Source of the DNA: Glycomyces lechevalierae
Lineage (GTDB): Bacteria; Actinomycetota; Actinomycetes; Mycobacteriales; Micromonosporaceae
Assembly (NCBI RefSeq): GCF_027622945.1
Contig: NZ_JAPZVQ010000006.1
Location: 78,593 to 142,592, forward strand
Length of the DNA: 64,000 nt
Reading direction: 5' to 3'
Shown: positions 28,820 to 36,995 of the stretch, in pieces
Numbering within the stretch: position 1 is the stretch's first letter
Layout: each line of letters begins with the position of its first letter
Notes under the pieces: generated by a model
Seen by the model: only the letters and a program-made list of their open reading frames with translations
The model's database searches: none
What the model was told of the DNA's origin: nothing
Position numbers and translations under genes: made by a program

Positions 28820-28862
28820 CTCCTCAGTAGAGGGAACTCCCGTGCCCGTGGCGGCACGTCGT

Positions 28863-28900
28863 GCGGGAGGCGTCGGCCGCAAGCGGCCGACGCCTCCCGC
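28863..28900 (+). terminator. Terminator after the first GH43 gene
   Basis: Perfect 18-bp inverted repeat (28863-28880 and 28883-28900) with an AA centre, 43 bp past the stop codon. Confidence 0.85.
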
Positions 28901-29060
28901 CTCGCAGACGTGCTCGACGCGGGCGTCCACAGCCGCGGGCTCCGTACCGGACCGTCATGAAAGCACCGCGACCGTCGAAATAGGAGCCCCGTACACGTCC
29001 TACACCTGGGGTGAGGTGCGGCGGTCCGGCCGGCGAAATGCAGAGGCCGGACTGCACCCC

Positions 29061-29113
29061 TTGCCTCGCGAGCATCACTCCCGTTAATATCTGATACCGG
29101 TAACAACGTTGTT
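29061..29113 (+). promoter_or_regulatory. Promoter and LacI-type operator 4 for the large GH43 gene
   Basis: TTGCCT (29061-29066), an 18-base spacer and TAATAT (29085-29090) make a good promoter. CTGATACCGGTAACAA (29091-29106) matches 13 of 16 operator positions, with the right half exact. It overlaps an AACAACGTTGTT palindrome (29102-29113). Confidence 0.7.
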
Positions 29114-29138
29114 GCCACGTCCCCTCGAAGGAGAGCGC

Positions 29139-32100
29139 ATGGACGTCCCATCCCGTGCGAGCCGCTTGATACCCCGACTCCTCGCCGCCGCAACGGCATT
29201 CGGCTTCGCGGTCGCGGGCGTCAGCCCGGCGCAGGCCGCGGCCCAGGACCACCTCGTGGCGCACTACGCGCTCGACGAGACGAGCGGCACCGTCGCAGCC
29301 GACAGCTCCGGCAACGGCCGCGACGCCCAGATCGCCGGGGGCGCGACGCTCACCGGCGGCGAGGGCGTCCGCCTCGACGGCGCCGACGACCACGTCAAGC
29401 TGCCCGACAACATCCTCGCGGGGATCACCTCGATCACGGTGAGCACCGAGGTCCTGGTGCGCCCGGAGCAGGGCACGCCCTATTTCATCTACGGTCTGGG
29501 CAATCCCGCGAGCTCGAGCTCGGGCACGGGCTACCTGTTCTCGACGGGCAACGCCTACCGCACCGCGATCACGACGGGCAACTGGTCGGGCGAGCAGAAC
29601 ACGACCAGCGGCGCGAACCTCGCGCGCGGCGTCTGGAAGACCATCACCTACACGCTGGACGACGCGACGAACACCGCGACCCTCTACCTCGACGGCGTCC
29701 AGGTCGCGCGGAACACCGGCGTCACGGTCACTCCGGCGCAGATCGGCGGCGGCACGACGACGGCGAACTACATCGGACGTTCCAACTACGCCGCCGACAA
29801 GTACCTCTCCGGCAGCGTCCGCGACTTCCGCATCTACGACGTGGCGCTCTCGGCGTCCGAGGTCGCGGCGCTCCAGCCGTCCGATGCGACGAGGGCACAG
29901 CGCGACCTCGACGCGCTCTCGCTCGGCGACCTCTCGAACGTGACCGCCGACCTCACGCTGCCGACGGCGGCACCGAACGGCTCCCAGATCAGCTGGGCCT
30001 CCAGCGACGAGGCCGTCATCTCGTCCACCGGCCGCGTGACGCGACCCGCGAGCGGCTCGGCCGAGGTCACGCTCACTGCGACGGCCGTCAAGGGCTCCGC
30101 AACGACGACGCGCTCCTTCGTCGCCACGGTGCCCGCGACGGGCGAGGCCGACCTCCAGGCCGATCTCGACGCCATCGCCATCCCGAACGCGGACGACATC
30201 CGCGGCAACATCACACTCCCCGCCACCGGCGCGGTGACCGGGAGCGCCGTCACCTGGACCGCGTCGCCCGAAGGCGTCGTGTCCACCGTGGCCGACGGCG
30301 AGATCGCTCCCGGCGTCGTCACCCGCGGCGCCACGGACCAGAACGTCGTCCTCACCGCGACCGTCGGCGGCCTGACCCGCGAGTTCGACCTCACGGTGCG
30401 GGCGGCCCGCTCGCAGGAGGAGTACGAGGGCTACGCCTTCGCGTACTTCACGGGCAACAGCGTCGCGGGCGAGAACATCCACTTCGCCGCGAGCGAGGGG
30501 AACAACGCCCTCGCCTGGAACGAGCTGAACGGCGGGCTCCCCGTCCTGTCCTCGCAATACGGCGAGCAGGGCCTGCGCGACCCCTTCATCATCCGCTCGC
30601 CCGAGGGCGACAAGTTCTACCTCATCGCGACCGACCTCTCGATCGGCTCCGGCACGTCATGGGACACCTCCCAGCGCCAGGGCAGCCGGTACCTCGAGGT
30701 GTGGGAGTCGCGCGACCTCGTGAACTGGTCGGCGCAGCGGCACGTGCTCGTCTCGCCCGAGACGGCCGGCAACACGTGGGCGCCCGAGGCGTACTACGAC
30801 GAAGGCCTCGGCGCCTACGTCGTGTTCTGGGCCTCGAAGCTGTACGCGGCGAACGACCCCGGGCACACCGGCAGCACCTACAACCGCATGCTGTACGCCA
30901 CGACGCGCGACTTCGTCACCTTCAGCGAGCCGCAGATCTGGCAGGACGGCAAGTCGCGCATCGACTCCACCGTCACGCTGCACGACGGCGTCTACTACCG
31001 CTTCACCAAGGACGAGGGCGCGGGAACGACCGGCTGCTCCGACATCATCCAGGAGTCCTCGACCTCCCTGCGCGCCCCGCTTCCCGAGTGGACCATGATC
31101 GACTCGTGCATCGGCCGCGACGCCGGCACGAAAGCGGTCGAGGGCCCCTCGATCTTCCAAGCGAACCCCGGCGACGTGAACGGCGGCGGCAAGCACTACC
31201 TGTTCGTCGACGAGTACGGCGGACGCGGCTACATCCCTCTCGTCACCGACGACATCGCGGCCGGCGGATGGACCGTCGCCCCTGAATACGACCTCCCCGC
31301 GAGCCCGCGCCACGGCACCGTCATCCCGGTGACCGCCGCGGAGCTGGCGGACCTCTACGAGGGCCGCGCGCCGATCTCCTCGAACGAGAACGGCGAGGTC
31401 GTGCGCTACGACTTCGCCGACGGCGCGGGGACGACGCTCGCGGACGTGTCGGGCAACGGACGGGACGCGAAGATCAACGGCGCGACCTGGTCCGACGGCG
31501 CGCTCACCTTCGACGGCACGGACGACTACGTCGACCTGCCGGACGACCTCATGGCCGGCCTCACCGACATCTCCGTCGACGCCGACGTCTGGGTCGACAC
31601 CGCGCAGTCCGGCAGCTACTTCATCTGGGGGCTCGGCAACACCGACGCCGCGGGCGCCGGACGCGGGTACCTCTTCACGACGGGCAACGGCTCGTACCGC
31701 ACGAGCATGACGACGAGCACGTACTCGCTGGAGCAGACGGCGAGTTCGGGTTCGGCGCTGCCGCGCGGACGCTGGGCGCACCTCACCTACACGCTGCAAG
31801 GGGAGACGGCCCGCCTGTACCTCGACGGCGTGCTCGTCGCGACGAAGACGGGCGTGACCGCCGATCCCGGCGACATCTCGGGCGGCGAGACCTGGGCGAA
31901 CTACCTCGGCCGCTCGCTGTACGAGCAGGACGCCCGCTTCAAGGGCAAGTTCCGGTCGTTCGCGATCTACGACCGCGCGCTGAGCTCGGCCGAGGTGCTC
32001 GACGCGGCGGGCGCGACGGGCGCGATCACCGACGTGTCGCTCACCGACGCCGAGGCGCTCGCGAGCGCGCCGCTCGTCGACGCCCAGGCGCACACCGTCG

Positions 32101-33470
32101 TCCTCCCCGTCGTGAAGGGCACCGACGTCTCGTCGCTCGCGCCGGTCTTCGCCTCGGCGACCGGCGCCACCGTCTCGCCCGCGTCGGGCACGGTCGTGGA
32201 CCTGTCCGCACCCGTCGAGTACACGGTCACGGCCGGCGCGGAGACCACGACGTGGACGCTCTCCGCCCAGGTCGTGAACAGTCCGGTGCTGCCGGGGCTC
32301 TACGCCGACCCGAACATCGCGGTGTTCGGCGACACCTACTACATCTACGCGACCACCGACGGGTACCCCGGCTGGGGCGGCAAGGACTTCTACGTGTGGT
32401 CCTCGAAGAACCTCGTCGACTGGACGCGCTCTGAGGAGCCCATCCTGACCCTGGACGGCGCGAACGGCGACGTCCCCTGGGCGAGCGGCAACGCCTGGGC
32501 GCCGACGATCATCGAGCGGGACGGGAAGTACTACTTCTACTTCAGCGGCCACAACGCGGCCCTGAACCGCAAGACCATCGGCGTCGCGGTCGCCGACAGC
32601 CCGGAGGGCCCCTTCACGGCGCAGCCGACGGCGATGATCCTCAACAACGAGGCCGTCACCTCGGGCCAGGCGATCGACCCCGCGGCGTTCCACGACCCGG
32701 TATCCGGGAAGTACTACCTCGCCTGGGGCAACGGCAGCCCCGTCATCGCGGAGCTGGGCGACGACATGGTGTCGATCAAGGCGGGCACCTACCGGCGGAT
32801 CTCGGGACTGACCGACTTCCGCGAGGGAAGCTTCCTCAACTACCGCGACGGCCTGTACCACCTGACCTACTCGATCGACGACACCGGCTCGGAGAACTAC
32901 CGCGTCGGCTACGCGACGTCGACGAGCATCGACGGACCGTGGACGTACCGCGGGGTGATCCTCCAGAAGGACACGTCGCTCGGCATCAAGGGGACGGGCC
33001 ACAGCTCGATCATCAACGTGCCCGGCACGGACGACTGGTACATCGCCTACCACCGGTTCGCGCTCTCGGGCGGCGACGGGACCCACCGCGAGACGACGAT
33101 CGACCGGCTCGAGATCGGCGAGGACGGCCTGTTCCAGGCCGTCGCCCCGACCCTTTCGAGCGTCGAGCCGCAGACCGTGCCCTCGCCGGGGCCGGAGTTC
33201 GCGGTGGCGATGGGATCGCGGTGCGTGGCCGGCAAGGTCGTGCTGACCGTGTCGGTCATGAACCAGAGCGAGGGACCGGTGTCGCTCGTGGTGTCGACGC
33301 CTTACGGCGACAAGACGATCGCGTCGCTGGCCGCGGGCCGCACGGCGACGATCGGCTTCACGACCCGGGCGGCGCAGGCCGCGGCGGGCACGGTGACCGT
33401 GACCGCGACGGCGGCGGACGGCACCGCCGCAGAGCAGGAAGCCGCCTACGCGGCCGCGAGCTGCGGCTGA
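29139..33470 (+). CDS. Secreted dual-catalytic GH43-GH43 enzyme with two LamG domains
   Basis: 1443 residues from ATG 29139, preceded by GAAGGAG; an upstream TTG at 29109 would overlap the operator. Order: signal peptide (about 1-37), LamG 1 (about 40-245), two Ig-like domains (about 250-430), GH43-A (about 435-750), LamG 2 (about 755-965), a beta linker domain (about 970-1045), GH43-B (about 1047-1345) and a C-terminal module starting RCVAGK and ending AASCG. GH43-A candidates: Asp481, Asp609, Glu668. GH43-B candidates: Asp1057, Asp1180, Glu1229. The two propellers are clearly different subtypes, so the enzyme could make two cuts on arabinan or arabinoxylan. It has its own LacI-regulated promoter. 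Confidence 0.92.
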   Translation: MDVPSRASRLIPRLLAAATAFGFAVAGVSPAQAAAQDHLVAHYALDETSGTVAADSSGNGRDAQIAGGATLTGGEGVRLDGADDHVKLPDNILAGITSITVSTEVLVRPEQGTPYFIYGLGNPASSSSGTGYLFSTGNAYRTAITTGNWSGEQNTTSGANLARGVWKTITYTLDDATNTATLYLDGVQVARNTGVTVTPAQIGGGTTTANYIGRSNYAADKYLSGSVRDFRIYDVALSASEVAALQPSDATRAQRDLDALSLGDLSNVTADLTLPTAAPNGSQISWASSDEAVISSTGRVTRPASGSAEVTLTATAVKGSATTTRSFVATVPATGEADLQADLDAIAIPNADDIRGNITLPATGAVTGSAVTWTASPEGVVSTVADGEIAPGVVTRGATDQNVVLTATVGGLTREFDLTVRAARSQEEYEGYAFAYFTGNSVAGENIHFAASEGNNALAWNELNGGLPVLSSQYGEQGLRDPFIIRSPEGDKFYLIATDLSIGSGTSWDTSQRQGSRYLEVWESRDLVNWSAQRHVLVSPETAGNTWAPEAYYDEGLGAYVVFWASKLYAANDPGHTGSTYNRMLYATTRDFVTFSEPQIWQDGKSRIDSTVTLHDGVYYRFTKDEGAGTTGCSDIIQESSTSLRAPLPEWTMIDSCIGRDAGTKAVEGPSIFQANPGDVNGGGKHYLFVDEYGGRGYIPLVTDDIAAGGWTVAPEYDLPASPRHGTVIPVTAAELADLYEGRAPISSNENGEVVRYDFADGAGTTLADVSGNGRDAKINGATWSDGALTFDGTDDYVDLPDDLMAGLTDISVDADVWVDTAQSGSYFIWGLGNTDAAGAGRGYLFTTGNGSYRTSMTTSTYSLEQTASSGSALPRGRWAHLTYTLQGETARLYLDGVLVATKTGVTADPGDISGGETWANYLGRSLYEQDARFKGKFRSFAIYDRALSSAEVLDAAGATGAITDVSLTDAEALASAPLVDAQAHTVVLPVVKGTDVSSLAPVFASATGATVSPASGTVVDLSAPVEYTVTAGAETTTWTLSAQVVNSPVLPGLYADPNIAVFGDTYYIYATTDGYPGWGGKDFYVWSSKNLVDWTRSEEPILTLDGANGDVPWASGNAWAPTIIERDGKYYFYFSGHNAALNRKTIGVAVADSPEGPFTAQPTAMILNNEAVTSGQAIDPAAFHDPVSGKYYLAWGNGSPVIAELGDDMVSIKAGTYRRISGLTDFREGSFLNYRDGLYHLTYSIDDTGSENYRVGYATSTSIDGPWTYRGVILQKDTSLGIKGTGHSSIINVPGTDDWYIAYHRFALSGGDGTHRETTIDRLEIGEDGLFQAVAPTLSSVEPQTVPSPGPEFAVAMGSRCVAGKVVLTVSVMNQSEGPVSLVVSTPYGDKTIASLAAGRTATIGFTTRAAQAAAGTVTVTATAADGTAAEQEAAYAAASCG

Positions 33471-33478
33471 GGGCGCAA

Positions 33479-33503
33479 GGGCGGCGGCCCAGGGCCGCCG
33501 CCC
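33479..33503 (+). terminator. Terminator after the dual GH43 gene
   Basis: 12-bp G+C-rich inverted repeat (33479-33490 and 33492-33503) directly after the stop codon. Confidence 0.7.
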
Positions 33504-33608
33504 CGCCCCGTCGGCGCCAAGTCCGGCGGGGCATTCCCGGATGACATGAGCGTCGTCCGGTCTGGAGGGCGACAGTCGCCCACTGCAGTCCAAGAGAGGT
33601 CTCTCGAC

Positions 33609-34226
33609 ATGAATCGTGGAATGGCGAAGCGGGTGACGGTCGCCGCGTTCGGCGGCGTGATGCTCGCAGGAGTAGCGGGTGCGGCGTTCGCGGAGGAGCA
33701 GGTCGGCACCGGTTCTGATGTGGACGTGAACGTGACCATCGAGGACATCGACCCCGGTGTGCTGGCGATGAGCGTGGCGGGCACGACGACGACGCTGGCC
33801 GAGAACGGGTCGACGGAGACGGTGCGACAGTTCACGGGCGATCTGCCGACGGTGACCGTGACGGACACGCGGACCGCGGAGGAGATCCCGGACGGCGCGT
33901 TCTGGTGGGTCGAGGGCACGGCCTCGAGCTTCGTGGGCGATGCGGGACAGGCGCCGATCGGCGCCGAGAACCTGGGCTGGTCGCCCTCGCTCGTGGACGA
34001 CGGCTCAGGCGCCGTCGCCGTGGGCCCGGACGTCGCTCCGGCGCTTGACACCGCGGAGGCCCCGAACAACGTCGGCCTCCAGGGCCGCGAGCTGCTGGCG
34101 ATGGCGCTCACGAGCGACGAGGCGATCGGGTCGTGGGAGGCCGGCGCCACGTTGACGCTGCAGGTTCCGGCGGACGTCGAGCCCGGCTCGTACAGCTCGA
34201 CGATCACGCTCTCGCTGTTCGAATAG
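33609..34226 (+). CDS. Secreted WxL-like surface protein
   Basis: 205 residues from ATG 33609 (AGAGAGG upstream); the open frame starts earlier at 33546 but lacks a ribosome site. A signal peptide (about 1-28, ending AFAE) is followed by a beta-rich domain with an aromatic FWWVEG segment, LGWSPSL and the closing LQVPADVEPGSYSSTITLSLFE. The closing strand and size fit WxL-like domains that attach non-covalently to cell walls. The next gene is a DUF916 protein, the usual WxL partner, which strengthens the call. The domain match itself is weak. Confidence 0.55.
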   Translation: MNRGMAKRVTVAAFGGVMLAGVAGAAFAEEQVGTGSDVDVNVTIEDIDPGVLAMSVAGTTTTLAENGSTETVRQFTGDLPTVTVTDTRTAEEIPDGAFWWVEGTASSFVGDAGQAPIGAENLGWSPSLVDDGSGAVAVGPDVAPALDTAEAPNNVGLQGRELLAMALTSDEAIGSWEAGATLTLQVPADVEPGSYSSTITLSLFE

Positions 34227-34235
34227 GGCCGATCA

Positions 34236-34265
34236 GGCGGGTGCCGGCCCTTCGCGGCACCCGCC
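34236..34265 (+). terminator. Intercistronic hairpin between WxL-like and DUF916 genes
   Basis: 11-bp inverted repeat (34236-34246 and 34255-34265) with an eight-base loop in the 72-bp gap. It could attenuate or stabilise the message, giving more WxL-like protein than DUF916 protein. Confidence 0.5.
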
Positions 34266-34298
34266 CGCGTTCTCGCCTCCTGATCTCCGGAAAGGCCG

Positions 34299-35013
34299 AT
34301 GATGGTTCCCTCGCTCCCCTCCCTCGCGGTACGCAGTCTGTGCGCCGCCGCGGTGTTCCTGGCCGCCTTGGGACCCGCCGCTCCCGCCGCGGCCCAGACA
34401 GGTGAAGACCCGGGCACGGTGACATGGTCGGTGCGCCCGGCGGACGAGTCGGGCGAGGACGGCCGGTCCTGGGTGGAGCAGGAGCTCGACCCGGGCGAGA
34501 GCGCGACCGAGCACCTGGCGGTCCACAATCTGTCCGACCAGGACGTGACGTTCCGCATCTCGGCGGCGGACGGGTACTTCGGGGACAACGGCCGCTTCGG
34601 CATGCTGCCCTCCGACCAGGAGTCCGTCGACGCAGGGCTGTGGATCGAGGTGCGGGACGAGGTCACAGTCGGCGCGGACGAGACCGTGATCGTGCCGTTC
34701 ACGACCACGGTGCCGGAGAACGCGACTCCGGGCGACCACGCCGCGGGGATCGCGGCGTCGGTCCTGTCCCAGCAGGCGGGGGAGGACGGCGCGACGGTCG
34801 GTGTGGAGTCCCGTGTTGGGTTCCGCGTGATGACCCGGGTGACCGGCGAGCTGGCGCCCGCCGCGTCGGTCGAGGCGGTGGCGTCCTCGTACGACCTGTC
34901 CTGGAATCCGTTCGCGCCCGGCTCGGCGCAAGTGTCGTTCGAGGTCGTGAACACCGGCAACGCCCGCCTCCTGGTGACCGGAGTCGTCGCGGCCGGCGGA
35001 CGTGAGATCCCCT
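34299..35013 (+). pseudogene. DUF916 (WxL-interacting) protein, 3'-truncated at a junction
   Basis: A signal peptide (about 1-32) and a DUF916-like beta domain are clear: TWSVRPADESGEDG, then LDPGESATEHLAVHNLSDQDVTF and VPENATPGDHAAGI. Good family sequence runs to about GVVAAGGREIPFQ (35,016) and then turns into Arg-rich text, because the DNA beyond about 35,014 is a solute-binding protein gene in another frame. The usual second half and C-terminal membrane anchor are missing. The frame stays open by chance to 36,812, so an automatic 837-residue call would be a chimera. Cause: a deletion or recombination in the genome, or a misjoin in assembly. Confidence 0.75.
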
Positions 35014-36027
35014 TCCAGCGACGGCGAGCTCGCCGAGCTCACTCCGCTGCTCGACGCGCCCTCCTACGACGACCCCGAGGTCACCGTCCGGGACACGCTC
35101 CGCGACGGCGTGCTCGAGGCCGGCACCTTCAACGGCAAGGTCTACGCCCTCAACTACGTGTTCAACGCGTGGACGATCTGGTACGACGCCAAGCTCTTCC
35201 GCGACCAGGGCTGGACCCCGCCGACCACATGGGAGGAGATGCTCGCCCTCTGCCCCACCATCCAGGCCGCCGGGATCGCGCCGTGGACCTACGCCGGGCA
35301 GCACCCGGTGTACCTCTACGACATGTTCCTCATGCTCGCCGGCCGCCACGGCGGCGCGCAGGTCCTCAAGGACATCGACAACCTCAAAGAGGGCGCCTGG
35401 AGCAACGAGTCGGTCGCGCTGGCGGCCGAGGCGATGCACGGGCTCGGCGAGGCCGGGTACCTGCTCGACGGCAGCGCCGGCATCGACCACATCCAGTCGC
35501 AGACGGCCTTCAACAACAACGAGGCCGCGTTCCTGCCGTGCGGCTCCTGGCTCCCCAACGAGCAGCGGGCGATCGCCCCGGCGGACTTCGAGTACGCCCC
35601 GATGGGCGTGCCCTACCTCGAGGGCAGCGCCCAGCCGGGCCTGATCAGCGCGGGCGGCGACGAGCCGTTCGTGGTGCCGAAGAACGCCACGAACCTCGCG
35701 GGCGCGTACGAGTACCTGCGGATCATGCTCTCGAAGGAGGGCTCGCAGATCTTCGGCGACACGGTGCAGGCGACCACGGTCGTCAAGGGCGTGGAGCTCG
35801 ACAACCCGACCGCGAAGATGACGAACGAGCTGGTGTCCAATCCGGACGACATGTTCCAGCCGCAGTTCCGGTACTGGTACACGAAGATGAACGAGGAGGT
35901 GCGCCCGGCGCTCGGCCAGCTCATCAACGCCGAGACGACGCCCGAGGCGTTCATCGAGCGGATGCAGACGGTCGCCGACGACACCGCCGCGGACGACACC
36001 ATCGAGAAGTTCACCCACGACGACTAA
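35002..36027 (+). CDS. NgcE-like sugar ABC transporter solute-binding protein, N-terminally truncated
   Basis: Family sequence begins abruptly at SDGELAELTPLLDAPSYDDP (about 35,014) and continues to the normal C-terminus. By comparison with NgcE, the N-acetylglucosamine/diacetylchitobiose-binding protein of Streptomyces (about 450-470 residues, from memory), some 120 N-terminal residues including the lipoprotein signal are absent. The GTG at 35002 belongs to the upstream DUF916 gene, so it is not a real start. Visible motifs include TFNGKVYALNYVFNAWTIWYDAKLFRDQGW (split over strands) and LRIMLSKEGSQIFGD. Without a signal peptide it could not reach the cell surface. The two permease genes that follow are intact. 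Confidence 0.8.
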   Translation: MRSPSSDGELAELTPLLDAPSYDDPEVTVRDTLRDGVLEAGTFNGKVYALNYVFNAWTIWYDAKLFRDQGWTPPTTWEEMLALCPTIQAAGIAPWTYAGQHPVYLYDMFLMLAGRHGGAQVLKDIDNLKEGAWSNESVALAAEAMHGLGEAGYLLDGSAGIDHIQSQTAFNNNEAAFLPCGSWLPNEQRAIAPADFEYAPMGVPYLEGSAQPGLISAGGDEPFVVPKNATNLAGAYEYLRIMLSKEGSQIFGDTVQATTVVKGVELDNPTAKMTNELVSNPDDMFQPQFRYWYTKMNEEVRPALGQLINAETTPEAFIERMQTVADDTAADDTIEKFTHDD

Positions 36028-36063
36028 GCGCCGCAAGCGGACCGAGAGAGGAGGGCCTGGGCT

Positions 36064-36987
36064 GTGAAGCACGGCAAGTACCCGTTCATCCTGAGCTTCC
36101 TGGCATTGCCGGTGGGGCTGTACGCCTGGCTGGTGATCCTGCCGTTCGCCCAGGCCTTCCAGATCTCCCTGACCGACTGGTCGGGGTCGTCGAACTCCTT
36201 CGACTACATCGGGTTCGACAACTACGCGAACCTCTTCAAGGACGAGCGGCTGGTGCTGCCGGCCTTGCGGCACACCGGGATCATCCTCGTGGTGCTGCCG
36301 CTCGTGACGATCGTGCTGGGCCTGTTCTTCGCGTTCATGCTCAACCTCGGCGGCCGGGTCCGCCAGGGCCGCATCGAAGGCGTGCGCGGGGCCCGGTTCC
36401 ACAAGGTCGTCTACTTCTTCCCGCAGGTGCTCTCGGTGGCGATCATCGGGATCCTGTGGAAGCAGGTGTACGCGCCCGAGAACTTCGGCGGGCTCATCAC
36501 CGGGGCGCTCACCGCGGTCGGGCTGCCGGCCCCGGTCAACGGGTTCCTGGCGGACACGCGGTTCGTGCTCGCCTCCGTGATCGGCGTGCTCGTGTGGAGC
36601 GCGGTCGGGTTCTACCTGGTGTTCTTCTCATCGGCGATGGCGTCGATCCCGCGCGACTTGTACGAGGCGGCAGTGATCGACGGGGCCGGGCGCGGCGCGA
36701 TGTTCTTCCGGATCACGCTGCCGCTGCTGTGGGACTCGGTGCAGACCGCGTGGATCTACCTCTCCATCGTGGCGCTCGACGTCTTCGTCCTCATCTACAT
36801 GATGACCCCTGAGCGCGGCGGTCCGAACGCGGCGAGCGAAGTGGTCGGCGGGGTCATCTGGAAGTACGCGTTCAACCACGGCGAGCAGGCGTTCGCGTCG
36901 GCGCTGGGCGTGGTCCTGTTCTTCGCCGCCCTGTCCCTGGCGGTCGTGTCGCTGCGGTTCGGCCGCCGCGAGCAGATCGAGTTCTGA
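36064..36987 (+). CDS. Carbohydrate ABC transporter permease (NgcF/MalF-like)
   Basis: 307 residues from GTG 36064 with GAGAGGAGG upstream. Six hydrophobic helices; the coupling motif DLYEAAVIDGAGRGAMFFRITLPLL (residues about 200-225) is the EAA loop of MalF/MalG-type permeases. It lies 36 bp after the binding-protein gene and 8 bp before the second permease gene. No ATPase gene is in this operon; such CUT1 systems often share the housekeeping ATPase MsiK encoded elsewhere. Confidence 0.92.
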   Translation: MKHGKYPFILSFLALPVGLYAWLVILPFAQAFQISLTDWSGSSNSFDYIGFDNYANLFKDERLVLPALRHTGIILVVLPLVTIVLGLFFAFMLNLGGRVRQGRIEGVRGARFHKVVYFFPQVLSVAIIGILWKQVYAPENFGGLITGALTAVGLPAPVNGFLADTRFVLASVIGVLVWSAVGFYLVFFSSAMASIPRDLYEAAVIDGAGRGAMFFRITLPLLWDSVQTAWIYLSIVALDVFVLIYMMTPERGGPNAASEVVGGVIWKYAFNHGEQAFASALGVVLFFAALSLAVVSLRFGRREQIEF

Positions 36988-36995
36988 GGAGCGAC

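Noticed and set aside
30657..33593. A 978-residue open frame opposite the dual GH43 gene
   Set aside because: Arg/Val-rich shadow frame without family motifs; the plus strand encodes complete GH43 and LamG domains.
34299..36812. An apparent 837-residue protein joining DUF916 to Arg-rich sequence
   Set aside because: Beyond about 35,014 the frame is an off-frame reading of the binding-protein and permease genes; only the first 240 residues are real family sequence.
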